A stretch of DNA of 64,000 nt, taken from positions 18,296,447 through 18,360,446 of the forward strand of contig OX421506.1 in assembly GCA_949126835.1 (NCBI GenBank). Direction: 5' to 3'. Of this stretch, positions 10,978 through 21,862 are shown piece by piece. Below the pieces are notes generated by a model that worked only from the letters and a program-made list of their open reading frames with translations, searched no databases and was not told where the DNA came from. Numbering within the stretch: position 1 is the first letter of the stretch; each line of letters starts with the position of its first letter. The stretch is from Anisus vortex (taxonomy: Eukaryota; Mollusca; Gastropoda; Planorbidae). The position numbers and the translations under genes were made by a program.

Positions 10978-11894
10978 ATCATAATAATAATAATAATAAT
11001 AATTGTATAGCGCTGCCAACAAACATGATGTAAGCTCAGAGTGCTTTTAACATACAACTAAGAACACGGATATTACTCTAGGCTAGTTGACAGGGCTAAT
11101 TGATGATTTAAAAAAAAAGACAAATCAAATAAATGTAGCATTAACCGACCCAACCCATAAGTAAGACAGTAAGGGGTCTAAAGTTTGTTAAATGTTATCT
11201 AAAGTAAATATTGAAATAATTAGTTTTTAAGTTCTTTTTTAAAGAAACAGTAGAGCTTGTTCGCCAGAGTTGAATGGGAAGTATATTCCACACCTTCGGG
11301 GCTCTTCCAGAAGCGATGAATTGGCAGAACGAAGCGTTCTTTTCGGGACATGTGGTGTGATTAGTTCCTTGAGATAGGACGGAAACTCGTTATTAAAAAT
11401 GCACTGATGGCAAAGTAGCGCCACTTTATACTCAATTCTGGCTTTCACGGGGAGCCAATGGAGCGAGCGTAGAAGGGCGGTTCCCGACTCTCGTTTTGAC
11501 TTGCACATAACCAAACGCACAGTACTGTTCTGTATTCGCTGTAGTCTGGCGATTTTGTCTTCGGGCAGGCCGGCTAGCAGGGCGTTACAATAGTCGATAC
11601 GCGAAAGTATCAGGGCGACTGCCAGTGTCTTTGCAGAATCAGAATTGGGTAGTATTTGGCCGAGTCTACGCAACTGCAGATATAGACCTCTGCATAATAT
11701 ATGAATGATGGTCGAAAGACAGCTTGGGATCCAATAAGACACCAAGATTCTTCAATCAAATGGCACCTGGCATTCACGGTGATCACGGTGATAGATTCTG
11801 GACCAGTGAATTTGGCCAAATTACTCTTGGTTCCAATTCTGATTATCTCATTCATTTTAAGCCAGTTTCTCCCCGACCACAAAAAAAGTATCAT
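10978..11894 (-). mobile_element. L2/CR1-type LINE 3' fragment, nested (copy A)
   Basis: Two overlapping minus-strand frames give the C-terminal part of an ORF2. The 94-codon frame 11894-11610 contains WLKMNEI and GTKSNLAKFTGPESITV. The 168-codon frame 11745-11239 contains LSRIDYCNALLAGLP, LQRIQNSTVRLV and LHWLPVKARIEYKVALLC, a hallmark block of L2/CR1/Jockey-like LINEs downstream of the RT palm. A frameshift separates them. The tail has the gttggcagcgctatacaatt motif followed by (ATT)n at 10980-11003. It is dead and 5'-truncated; identical frames occur in copy B. Confidence 0.7.
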
Positions 11895-12114
11895 TTAGGA
11901 GTCAGCTATTGTATTTTCTGGCTGACTGATGATTCCTTTGAAAGATTCTCTCTGATAGTGGAACAAAAGAGATCCTAAATCTCTCTGTTCTTGTCCTTAT
12001 TGAAAGAAGCTGACCACTTCGACTAGATATGATCGCGAAGAGGGTGTACATGATCTTGAAGGATTGTATCAATCATAGGCACCTTGAATTGAATGGATCT
12101 GCATGAGATGGTAA

Positions 12115-13100
12115 TTATGTCTGTGTAGTACGAAAGGCTTTGTTTATTAGGCGGTCTATCCGGTGTTTGTTCAATGTGGTGGCATTACCATACCAGCAGG
12201 TGATTGCGAAGCTTAGGATGCTACCAACAGTCGCCGAGTAAGAGAGATTCATAATGGTTTTCTCTGTATGAAATATTTTTAGTTTACTTAGACAGAAAAG
12301 TCTTTGGTGGATTTTCTTACAGAAGCTTTTGCAGTGGTCAGACCAAGTCAGTTTGTCAGTAATTGTGACGCCAAGATAGTTATATTGCGAGACTTGATCT
12401 ATAATTTGGTTGTTTATTTGTAAATCAGTCAGCTTGTGGTTTTTCTTTTGAAAGTCTACAATTAAATCTTTCGTTTTTGCGATATTCAATATCAGGTAGT
12501 TCTCTACGCACCATTTGTAGAGATCTGAAGTCGTCCTGTGATATAGACTGTCGTCACTGGCAACAAGGCCGACAATGGCTGTATCATCGGAGTATTTGAT
12601 TAACGATACTGTATTGATTGTCGAACTTCGAATGCCATTGGTGTAAATTGTGTATAGAACTGGAGACAGGACACACCCTTGGGGCGCTCCAGTGCTTATT
12701 TCTATTATTGGTGAGGTACATCCCTCTACTCTGACAAATTGAGGGCGGTTTATCAAAAATTGCATGACCCAGGCTTGGATGCGTTGAATGGCATTTAAAG
12801 CAGATATTTTCTGTATCATAAGGTGTGGTTGGATGGTATTGAAGGCCGATGAAAAGTCAACGAAGAGTATTCGAGCGTAATTCTTAGGTGTATCCAGTTG
12901 GTCTATCTAATATTAATTATATAGCATCATCAGCGCTTTTGCCTTTTTTGTAGGCAAATTGGTGAGGATCAAGGCTTGTGTGCACCTGTCGGTATACGTC
13001 TGAGAATAATTTTCTCAAAACATTTCATGATAAATGATGTTAAAGCGACAGGACGTAGGTCATTGTTGCAAAGGACTTTTCCTTTCTTTGGTACGGGCAC
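12115..13100 (-). pseudogene. Reverse-transcriptase relic of a CR1/Rex-like LINE, copy A
   Basis: An open stretch of 234 codons (12819-12115, minus) spans RT motifs: STGAPQGCVLSPVLYTIYTN, then KYSDDTAIVGL (catalytic DD, with YSDD instead of FADD), then YLGVTITDKLTWSDH. The upstream palm/finger part (PVALTSIIMKCFEKIILRRI-like, 12900-13100) is present but frameshifted. No endonuclease domain is visible, so the element is 5'-truncated. Family level is from motif style only. Confidence 0.7.
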
Positions 13101-13115
13101 AAAAAGCTAGAATAC

Positions 13116-13118
13116 TTC
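13116..13118. other. Empty site for the 7.2-kb insertion of copy B
   Basis: Copy A reads aatacttctatgc here. Copy B has the same flanks split by 37043-44239 with ttc on both sides. This defines the insertion precisely and a 3-bp target duplication. Confidence 0.85.
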
Positions 13119-13285
13119 TATGCACAACAAGATACGTCAATCATAAAAAAATGAAGCAAATTGTATAACCGTTTTATCTATAAATATATAAAAAGCTATG
13201 TGTGTTTGTTTTACCAATCCAATTGGTTTATTAAAAGACACGTGACCTTATTGCCTCATATTTTACCTTTGCGATTTGACAAAGC

Positions 13286-13440
13286 ACATGCATGCTCGCT
13301 AGCTGAGTGAAAAACGTATCGGACTGCTATACGGTCGTCCCGGGTTCGATTTTCCGATAATTAGTCTATACCTTTTTTTCGGAAAAAAAACATTATTTCA
13401 ATTAATTTTTTTTTTAAAGATTGTAAATCCACGGGCAACA
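13286..13440 (+). mobile_element. tRNA-derived SINE-like sequence (copy A)
   Basis: The segment has a pol III A-box-like tagctgagtgaa and B-box-like gggttcgattttcc about 50 bases apart, followed by a T-rich stretch and the motif cgggcaacaccgggcaac. It does not fold into an intact tRNA by eye. Same sequence at about 44417-44575. Confidence 0.5.
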
Positions 13441-13769
13441 CCGGGCAACTTAGCTTTCTGTTAAATAAAAAGACTCGCGCTATTTTTAACCCCATTACAA
13501 TATTTATTTTTAATTACTTTCATAAATGTCTTCAGTAAAAATATTTTTTTCAATTATTAGATCTATAGTTCTAGATTCTAGATCTATAGCTTTCTGTACA
13601 TTGTAGTGTATAAAAATTTTATCTGTAGTTTATACAGACCTGTTTTATTTTCACCCGGGCAACGCCGGGCAATTTAGAATAAGAAACATATATAGGCCTA
13701 CATACATTTTTGTCTGTTCTTCGTGTTTCTACTCTGTGTGTCTGTAACTTTTGTTAGCGATAGAACTGT

Positions 13770-13813
13770 CCTCAACGGGTATGCGCTATATAAGCATTAT
13801 TATTATTATTATA
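13770..13813 (+). repeat. LINE/SINE 3' tail with (ATT)n
   Basis: Reads tatgcgctatataagcatta and continues as an ATT microsatellite, the usual 3' end of L2-type elements. The repeat is longer in copy B (about 44905-44942). Confidence 0.6.
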
Positions 13814-15306
13814 TAAAACAATTAACTTTTTCGTGATTATCATCTTTTTTTTCCTTGCAATTTATAGTAAATCAAATAGTATAATTAGGTCTACTAAACG
13901 TTCCGGCATGGCACCTTATGGTGATGAAACGTTCACATAATTTATGGTATTAGCATATATAGCTAGATGTAGAGATAGGCCTATATGGTATTAGTCTGAC
14001 ACGGTTGATTAATTGTAAAGTTTTAATTCTAACAACTGCTAGAAAGAATCATATAAAAATTAGGTGTTATATCCTAACTTGAATGCTTATTAATTAGGCT
14101 TGGATATTACCATTGAAACTTTCTATTTGTCGCGTGTAATAAGCTATAAGATTACATATGCAAATAATCATTGAAACTGGGTAGTTAATCTAACGATTAT
14201 AAATGTACTAATAAAATGTGTTGTCATATTGTGTGTATATAATTTGCAAATATCTTTTATTAATTTTATCATTTTTTAATTTATGAATTTAAAGTTATTA
14301 TTATTTTATAATGAAAGAAAAAAGTAAAATATTAGAAATATTAACGCAAAGAAAACGAATACTTATCTCCCTTTAATTATCTTAAATTTAGAAATTTGAT
14401 TTTAGTGATGTCAAACAAGTTACCGGTATATTTTGTGATATAACTATCATGATTTATTTTTTATTACTTATACAAATCTATTATTACGGTTTTCATTTCT
14501 AGATGTAATTATAGGGAGATAGAGCTACAATTAAAAAAGAACCTAAAGTTTTATCTGTTTAAGTAATCATTGTCTAGTTTGTGCTCTTGTATTTATGTGA
14601 TGACAGCGCACTGATCATGCTATTGTAGCATGGATAGATGCGCTATATAAGTGCTCATTATTATTATTATTATTATTTTACGTTAAACAGGTGAAAGTAA
14701 ACTTTTAATGCATTGTTAAAGTTAATTTCATGAGTTTATTTTAAGAACTTGAAAAAAAAAATGTTAAGCATATTATATTATAATGATAAAACAAATAATA
14801 AATTTGCACTAAAAATAGTTATATTTAGGCCTATGCTCAAAACATCTTTCCACTGGGATAAAATCTGTTCACGCGTGTTGAACCAAATGCTGATATAGTA
14901 GAACAAATTCCTAGCAGTTGAAAACACCATGCGACGTTTATAATCAGTATCCTTCCAGATTTCTTTTTTGGCACGTTTTGATGACGATTACTTGAATGTT
15001 TTAAACTCAACTTGCTGCATTTTAAAATCTTCAATTTCTCTCCATTAAAAATATATTCCGATGTGATTATGTTGTAGTAAGATCAATCAAGTCTTGTCTG
15101 AATGAGGTATGAAAACATATGTCCATGAATTTTAAAGTCTTTCATTTGGTTAGAAAACTCTGCATTGGGAATTGGGAGTTTGTTTCTATGTAGTACCGGT
15201 ATGCACGTCTGAAAAAGCTAAAATATTTTTATGTATATTGATATGAATATAGGCCTATTGCTTTATTAAATTAGGAAAGTACATAAATGTTTTTAAATTG
15301 ACCTCA
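13814..15306. other. AT-rich stretch; one unidentified short frame
   Basis: The region is AT-rich. A second L2-like tail lies at 14625-14677. On the minus strand 14837-15034 is open for 65 codons and its homologue in copy B (45963-46271) for 102, but no domain is recognised and the start of copy A is uncertain. I do not call it a gene. Confidence 0.4.
14625..14677 (+). repeat. LINE/SINE 3' tail with (ATT)n
   Basis: The motif gatgcgctatataagtgctc is followed by ATT repeats, a second L2-type tail in the same orientation as the one at 13770. It recurs in copy B at about 45762-45805. Confidence 0.6.
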
Positions 15307-16694
15307 AGGGCTGTCCATAAAGTATGTCACGCTCCAGAGGGGGGGAGGGGATGTAAGAAAGTGTGACAGTTTGTGACAGGGGGGAGGGGGGGGGTCAGGC
15401 CATGTGTGACGTCACACATTTATTTTTTATTTTATTTCCAATTTATTTTCTTTTTTCTTTAGTAGAATTTAATATTAATAGCTTTAAAAATAATTATAAC
15501 AAATTTTGTGAAACATTTGAATTAGTTTTATGTCAAAAAAGCATGAAATTTGTATCACATGAATGTTGTTCACGATTCCTCTCGCTAGGAGTGCTAGTAT
15601 GCCTTTGCGAAGCCTTATTTTATGTATATAGCCTTGCTTTGGTCATGCCGAAAGTATTATTATTTCTATGTTGTCCACTGCATAATTATGTCACTGAGCG
15701 AAGCTCATATTTCAACGTTTTACCGTCGAGATTATCTCCTCCTCCAATCCCAATCAACCAAACAACTGATGGACTCAAAGCGCCAGAAAGAATAGATGCA
15801 GATTCTCATAAATTTCCGTCATTGTTTGTGGCACAAACCCTCAAATTTGATGACATTATGTTGAGATCAACAGGAGTTTTCAAACTACAACCATATGATA
15901 TTTACCGTCCATCTTTGCAGGCCGGCTTACTTGATCAAATTGGCAAAGTATGTCACTTATACTTTACCTCACAAACAATGTTGAAGACACGTGCAGGACA
16001 ACACAGAGCTCGGGCTCGGGAGGATGTGCCAACCCAAACTGTTCCAGAATCAACTCAGATAAAGCGCATTTGTCCTTTGAGAATCGCTTCTAGAAGGCAA
16101 AGAGAACTCATAGCAGTTATTGCCAGAAGAGAAAATGCACATTCAGAGGATATTGAGTGGCTAGATGAGGATGAAGTCTATCTGTCTGCAATTATCCTTC
16201 CAGGAAACGCTGATGGTGAAAGATTAATGCCAGTCACTTCACCATGGATGGATGATGTCCAGTGATATTTTTTAATTAAACATAATTCACAGTTCCATAA
16301 TAAACAGATTCAATATAGCACATAATTTGTCAATCCAGTCTTTTTTTAGTCAATTTTGTTTGTTTCCTTTTTATTATTTAATCACTGGGTGAGGTCAAGT
16401 TTCGTTAATATCTACTTCTTATCCTGTGTAAAAAGATTGATGTGTATTATATAATTGTCTAGTCTAATTTTTGCAGCTTTTGTTTTCAAATTCAATATAG
16501 ATTGAGTTACTGCTTCAATGAATAACTGTGACAACTGTTGACAATTAATTATTCTACTATTAAAGTCATTTTAATAATGTGATAGTTCTTTTAAGTGGAA
16601 ATTGTTATATTTTAATACTGTTTAATAGTGAAGTGTGTTTTAGATTACGTTTTAAATAGGTGCTAATTTTTTTTTTAATTCGAAAGTGTGACGT
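15307..16694 (+). mobile_element. GTCCATAAAGTATG-type TIR transposon, 3'-truncated (copy A)
   Basis: The left end agggctgtccataaagtatg is followed by subterminal G-runs and a doubled gtgacag motif. The complete counterpart in copy B (46427-49108) shows the inverted right end and a TCA target duplication. Copy A is cut at 16694, where the I-clade LINE begins, so its right end is missing. End style resembles ISL2EU/PIF-related elements, but no recognisable transposase is seen. Confidence 0.65.
15363..16265 (+). CDS. Unidentified open frame inside TIR element, copy A
   Basis: The 300-codon frame opens without an ATG inside the terminal repeat, so its first part is not a credible protein. The C-terminal half (about 15735-16265) looks more protein-like: mixed composition with KFDDIMLRSTGVFKLQPYD, basic RRQRELIAVIARREN, and an acidic SEDIEWLDEDEVYLSA near the end. 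Copy B keeps this half (46940-47383) with three amino-acid changes but has a stop upstream at 46838-46840. It may be a transposase C-terminus or captured host sequence. I do not recognise the family. Confidence 0.3.
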   Translation: MTVCDRGEGGGQAMCDVTHLFFILFPIYFLFSLVEFNINSFKNNYNKFCETFELVLCQKSMKFVSHECCSRFLSLGVLVCLCEALFYVYSLALVMPKVLLFLCCPLHNYVTERSSYFNVLPSRLSPPPIPINQTTDGLKAPERIDADSHKFPSLFVAQTLKFDDIMLRSTGVFKLQPYDIYRPSLQAGLLDQIGKVCHLYFTSQTMLKTRAGQHRARAREDVPTQTVPESTQIKRICPLRIASRRQRELIAVIARRENAHSEDIEWLDEDEVYLSAIILPGNADGERLMPVTSPWMDDVQ

Positions 16695-16838
16695 CAACAT
16701 ATTTGGAATTAATATCGGTAACCCACACTCAGCGACGATTCGCAATTGACCTTCCGGGGAAAATTCCTCCAAGTAGACTCACAATCAGACGTCTTCTGCA
16801 GACTTTAAACCTCACTCACCGGAGTGATCGAATCGAGA

Positions 16839-17969
16839 CTAATCTCTTAGGATTCGGAGGACAAATACACTTGTACTACGTAGCACAGCCAGGTTACCAT
16901 AAAGGGATGGTGCAAACTGTTGACCATTCCCATCCACTCTTTCCTCCTGCAAGGCAGGGCAGTCTAAAAGCAAATGCTCGACCGTCTCTTCTGCTTCAAA
17001 GCAATGTCGGCACCGCGAATCGAAATTGGGCCTAAATCGTCCGAAATAGGCACCAATAGGGCAGTGCCCTGTACGGAACTGGGCTATCGTAGCCTGTTCT
17101 CTCCTGCGGAGCTTCCACCACGGATCAGCTCGATTTGGCCGTTTTAGTTGCTGCCACACACCTCGACCCTTGTCAGACTCGTCCCAACTCTTGTTCCATT
17201 GTCTTGTCTCCCACTCACGTATTGATCTGCGGGCACTCGCGAAGGTGGACGGACCCTCCGGAGTGGGTGTCAGGGATCCCTTCTTGGCCAAGGCATCCAC
17301 TATCTCATTGCCAGGGACTCCTGCATGACCTGGAATCCACTGCAAGATGACCTTCACCTCGTACCTGAGGATCAGATCGGAAATAGCAGCTAATAGTCGG
17401 ACAAGCAAATCGGGCCAAGTCCCCAAGCCGTCGATGGCTTGGAGTACTGAAAGTGCATCAGTGAAGATAACTACATCAGCACGAGCAGCTGGTGTGTCTT
17501 CGAACGTTTTCCCAATTGCCACAGCAGCAATTCTGATGGCTTCCATCTCCGCATCAAAGATGCAGATTGCTCCACACGGCCCACTTAGCTCAGCCCGTTT
17601 TTCTTCTGCCTTCGGGTACGACACAAGAGCACCATACCCGGAACGCGCTTCGGTCCCACTGATCGCGCTCCCATCAGTGTATGCCTCAACGAATCCCGAG
17701 TATGCACGTACCGTCCTTAGAGCAGCTGCGCGCCTCTCAGTCAGGCAAGCGCTGGGTCCGACTGCATCCATCAGGTTCGTCCGTATCTCTGGCAGGTTGT
17801 AAGATAGGTGAGGAGGAGGTTCCACTCCCGTCCGCAAGGCCATGCGGTCGACCGGGAGTCCAATCTCTGCGCTGAACCTCAGTGCGTGGTGCATGAAGGA
17901 CTGCATTGAGATCCGAGCTCTTCCCACCCAGGAATCCACGAGCAACCTGAGGGGGGAACTTTCCTCCAA
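16839..17969 (-). pseudogene. LINE ORF2 part 3: RNase H and CCHC tail
   Basis: This open segment of 376 codons continues the RT frame after a TAA stop (17976-17978). It has all four RNase H acidic positions: YTDGSA, DAEMEAI, FTDALS and VDALAKKG, with IPGHAGVPGNE before the last. Near the C-terminus CRHC and EHLLLDC give the CCHC zinc motif common in I and Jockey elements. RNase H removes the RNA template during target-primed reverse transcription. Without readthrough of the upstream stop it is not translated. Confidence 0.85.
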
Positions 17970-17975
17970 CCGCTT

Positions 17976-19541
17976 TTACCGCTCGTAAGCAGTAATAACG
18001 GCCCTTTTCCTTCTCCCATTCAGAGGCGGCACGTTTGCCATGATTTCAACAGCCGATGTCGGGGCCGTTCGGAACGTTCCACATATTAGTCTGAGGGCTT
18101 GATTTTGTACAGAGTCCAACGTCTTCAAAGCAGTATCAGACGCATAGATTTGCACCGGGAGGCTGTAATCGATCTGAGATCTTACCGCTCCTAGGTAAAG
18201 ATTTCTCAACACACTCGCCTTCGCACCCCAGCCAGTATTGGCCAGTCTCTTGACAATGTTCAGCTTAGAAGAAGCTTTCTCTTGGACTAACCTCACATGG
18301 TCATACATCGTTAGCTTTCGGTCCAGTGTCACTCCGAGATAGACCGGCTTCTGGTCGCATGCCAGGGCGCGGCCGTCAATGTTCAGCTCGATCGGCTCTT
18401 TGAGGATATCGATTCCAAGGGTAAAAAGCGAATAAACTGTTTTTAGGCAGTTTACTTCCATACCCCAAAGCTTGGCGTAACAGGCTACTGCGTTCAAATC
18501 TTGCTGGAGGGCCCGCTCAAGAGCACGCGCTTCCCTGCCGGTCGACCAGACCACAAGATCGTCTGCGAAAAGCAGCGACGAGCTTCCCAGATAGTTCGGC
18601 AGGTCGTTGATAAAAGCCAGGAACAATGTACAGGACAGTGCTGAGCCCTGGGGCAATCCTTGCTCCAGGACGCGCTTCCGAGAAACCGCTTTCCCGTAAT
18701 GAGTTGCAACTGTTCTTCGGGTTAAGAACCCTTTGATCCAATTGTACATGTTAGAGGCTATTCCTAGCCTCTGTAGCTTCAACAACAACCCCGGCCGCCA
18801 GACCTTGTCGTAGGCCTGTTTAAAATCCAGGAACACTGATAGTGTAGACTCTTTCCGCTGAAACCCGTCAGCCATTTTCTGGACCAAGAGCGTCACCTGA
18901 TCCATCGAGCTTCTTCCGCTACGGAAGCCTGCTTGAGTGGGGGTAACCAGTCCATTATCCTCTAGGAACCTCACAAGCCTCCTATTGATTAATCTCTCAG
19001 CTACCTTCCCTACACACGATGTTAGGGAAATCGGTCGGTAGCTTTCGGCCTGACCCGGGTCTTTACTCCTCTTCAAGATGGGTACCACCAAGGCCTCTCT
19101 CCACTGTTTCGGTAGGACACCTTCAGACCATGTTCGGTTTACGAGCTCCAAGAGTTTGCCCTTGCCAACAGCCCCAAGGTGAGTGATCAGCTCGTTGCTA
19201 ATCCCATCCAGCCCTGGGGCCTTCTTCGCTTTGCACCGTCTCAAAACATACTCCAGTTCTTGCCGAGTGAAGGGCACCGTGAATGTGCTAACCTCACCCT
19301 CTCCCGTCATGTGGCGTTCGTTTGCCTTCCGGACTTTATCAAGCCCAGCAGACACACTCGTTCTTCCACCCAGTTTTTCGACACTTACGAAGTGACGGTT
19401 GAGCATCTCAGCCCGCTTGGTATCCGATACCATGGGGCCTGCCCCTGCTCTTGCCAACGAAGCTGGTGCTCTGCTAGCTACCTCAGCTCGCTCAAGGTGG
19501 TTGATTAGGTTCCATGCCTGCCGGCTTTCGGCAAGGTCCAA
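17976..19541 (-). pseudogene. LINE ORF2 part 2: reverse transcriptase
   Basis: The 521-codon segment spans the RT domain: ILKRSKDPGQAESYRPISLT, FLDFKQAYDKVW, LPQGSALSCTLFLAFINDL and the catalytic LLFADDLVVWS, then YLGVTLDRKLTMYDH of the thumb. It is in the same frame as the endonuclease part, separated by TGA stops at 19707-19709 and 19560-19562. RT uses nicked target DNA as primer to copy the element RNA. It ends in TAA at 17976-17978, immediately before the RNase H segment. Confidence 0.88.
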
Positions 19542-19706
19542 TCCAGCACATTTATCAGTTCATTTCGACAACTTTGCCTCCGCGATAGCCCCTTTTACTT
19601 CCGTCGTTAAACGGTTGTACTCTCGACGGCTCTCGGCCGTCTTCCGCCTGCTCGCAAGCTTGCGAGCAGCTCTCCTTTTGCGGACCAACTCTCCTAGGGC
19701 TTTTGT

Positions 19707-21455
19707 TCAAAACGGTCTGAACTTGCGCTTCTCATGTGACCTTGGTATCGTCTTTCTGGCAACCCCTAGTATGGCTTTAACCATCGTACCATACACTGAG
19801 TCGATAGGCCCAGTCTCGATAAGCACTTCTTCAAGAGCGCGATCGGTACGCACTCTGTACTCGTCCCATCGTGCCTTCGAGTAGATCCACTTCCTGGGCC
19901 CGGAAGGTTCGCTGCTTGCTTTTCCTATATTGATAGTGACCAACACGGGCAAATGATCACTCCCAACATCTCCCAAGATTTCCATAGAGGTGCTAGCAGC
20001 TAGATCAGCACTCACGAGCGTGAGATCTGGCCTCGATTCACTACCATTTCCCGTGTGGAAAAAGGTAGCTGGGGTATCGGTACCCTGTAATCGGATCAGC
20101 GTCGTGCTGTTGCATAGCTCCTCCACCAGTCGTCCTGAGTTGTTGGCGACAGCATAGCCCCAGGCCGGTGATGCCGCATTGAAATCACCGCCAATACAAG
20201 TGCGAGAAAGATGTGCCTCCACGGTGAGGTCCAAATCCTTCTTCGGAGGGTTGTAGACGTTGGTCAGGGTGTAAGCCTTTCCATTCTTCAACACCTCCAG
20301 GGTTAGGATATCGGTCTTGCAACTGCCCGTTCTGCGGTTCACCACTCGAGCTTGTAGTGAATTTCGGACAAGGGTTGCCAGCCCTCCACTGCCTCCCAAG
20401 CAGCAGGTGCATCGGAAGATCGTATATCCCGAAAAGGATGCCACCCTCTTCTTACCAATTTTGCACTCCTGGAACATTGCTACGTCAATATCATACTCAT
20501 GCAAGAGTTTTAGGATCTCTAGAGACTTGGGGATCAGGCCAAACACGTTCAGGTGCATCACCCGGAGCTGGGCGCTCTTTTGGTGCGAACCTTTGCCTAG
20601 GTCATGTCTACCGTCGGGCTTCCTCCGCTTTCGCTGGGAGCAGAGTCCTATCGTGTTACGCCTCTCAGCTCGGGATACCCGCGCACGAGCACCCCTAAAC
20701 CGGGAACACGAAACCCCTAAGGGCTTGTTGGATCTGTGCGCCGTATCACTAGTCGCGCGAGTCACCGTCGGGGATTGGCAGAACGCGGTCTCATTGTGAC
20801 TGACCTGACCACCCAAGGTGGGATTCCCCGGATGTATGTCATGTACACCGGGACACAGGGTACCACCAGCCCTGGTTTTACTGCCATTACGTAGGCCGCT
20901 TTGGCCTCCAGTCTTCCAGGAATGCTCCCGTCTAGAGCGGCTACATTTCCTGGCTGGCAACTGGCAGCTGCTTTTCTGCTTATCCTGGGAACAGAGTCCT
21001 ATCGTGTCTTGCCTTTTCACCCGGGAATCCCGCGAACGGGCCTCTCCAGTCCGGCTACACGAAGCTCCTAGGTGGGGCTTGTTGGATCTGTGCTCCGCTT
21101 GGCAGAGGGTGACTTTCGACTGCTGCTTGGCAACAGCAGCGCCCGGGTTTTCACCATTCCCAGGCTTTGCTTTTCCCGTACGGAGAGAGATAGTGTGCAC
21201 CTTGGGCCCCTGCAATGGCAGTCCTGCCCTAGAAGGGTCACAAGCCAATACCTCTACCCTCATGTGAGCGGTCCCACTTCCTGGGACTTCAGAATCGCGT
21301 GGTTCTCCTCCATCCGAGATGGAGACTGGAAACTGACAGTTCACGTTGGTCGCGGACTTATCGGTCAATGCCCCAACGCGAGTTGGCAAGTGACCGGGGC
21401 AGCTCAACTGAGTAATACTCAGACTCGGAGTATTCGTTTCAGTTTTACAAGCCAT
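19707..21455 (-). pseudogene. LINE ORF part 1: N-terminal region and endonuclease
   Basis: It starts at an ATG in good context (aaaaacATGG). About 290 N-terminal residues are Ser/Arg/Gly-rich and contain a roughly 38-residue block twice, each with RSNKP and TIGLCSQ. The endonuclease/exonuclease/phosphatase domain follows: LRVMHLNVFGL, MFQECKIG, NVYNPPKK, CIGGDFNAASPAWGY and GSDHLPV, all expected active-site positions. It stops at TGA 19707-19709, before RT. No separate gag-like first ORF was recognised upstream. Confidence 0.82.
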
Positions 21456-21742
21456 GTTTTTGTCTGCTCCAGGGGGAGCGATCGCCCAGGGGGTCTAAAG
21501 TGACGTAGCAAAACAAACGATCGGCAATGCCTCTGCCGCACTACCTGCAAGACCCAGAGTGAAGGGTCAAGTCAACCGTTTGCTGGTGTTTTTCCTCAAT
21601 GTCGCTGAGGTACGTTTAGCACGACTTTCTCCTTAAGTCTGAGCTAGCCATCAGAGGACAGCTGGCTGCAATGCTGCAGTATTGGAAACTAGCTCCATCG
21701 CGCTGGACTATAACCTACTACTGCGGAGGCTAGGACACTTGA

Positions 21743-21862
21743 CCAAGTATTACAACCGTCCAACGAGCGACGATATCTTATAATACTTAGTCCCACTATT
21801 GTCCAAGCGTTACAACCGTCCAACGAGCGACGATATCTTATAACACTCAGACCCACTTCCCC
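21743..21862. repeat. 60-bp tandem repeat in the LINE leader
   Basis: Two near-identical 60-bp units, each containing ttacaaccgtccaacgagcg and cgatatcttata, lie 5' of the LINE coding region. Short repeated leader units are seen in some LINE 5' UTRs. Confidence 0.85.

Larger units (their letters stand above)
10838..13105 (-). mobile_element. CR1/Rex-like LINE remnant with a nested LINE (copy A)
   Basis: The minus strand carries a reverse-transcriptase relic (12115-13100). Far downstream, its likely 3' tail reads gatcaattaaagtaatctta then TTATC repeats (10838-10880). Between RT and tail lies a different LINE piece ending in (ATT)n at 10980 (see the entry at 10978-11894). The order suggests the second LINE inserted into the 3' region of the first. 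Both copies of the duplication share the arrangement, so it predates the duplication. Confidence 0.6.
1..16694 (+). repeat. Segmental duplication, copy A
   Basis: The sequence from position 1 matches that from 23825 onward in the same order and orientation, with small indels and scattered substitutions. The match holds through every feature up to 16694/47813, where copy A ends at the bases gtgacgt and an unrelated LINE begins. Because the match starts at the first base of the window, the true left edge of the unit probably lies outside it. Copy A lacks the 7.2-kb insertion present in copy B; its empty site is the ttc at 13116-13118. The pair could be a real tandem duplication or two haplotypes placed end to end by the assembler. 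Confidence 0.95.

Noticed and set aside
14837..15034. Minus-strand frame, with a longer version at 45963-46271
   Set aside because: No domain, no credible gene structure, and interrupted in one copy. Kept only as a note in the region entry.
15363..15730. First 120 codons of the frame at 15363 as protein sequence
   Set aside because: It opens at a GTG inside the terminal inverted repeat and translates G-runs and AT-rich DNA. Copy B has a stop before the conserved half.
17135..21503. Long plus-strand frames across the LINE
   Set aside because: They lie opposite the RT, endonuclease and RNase H motifs, which are unmistakable on the minus strand. High GC content leaves antisense frames open by chance.
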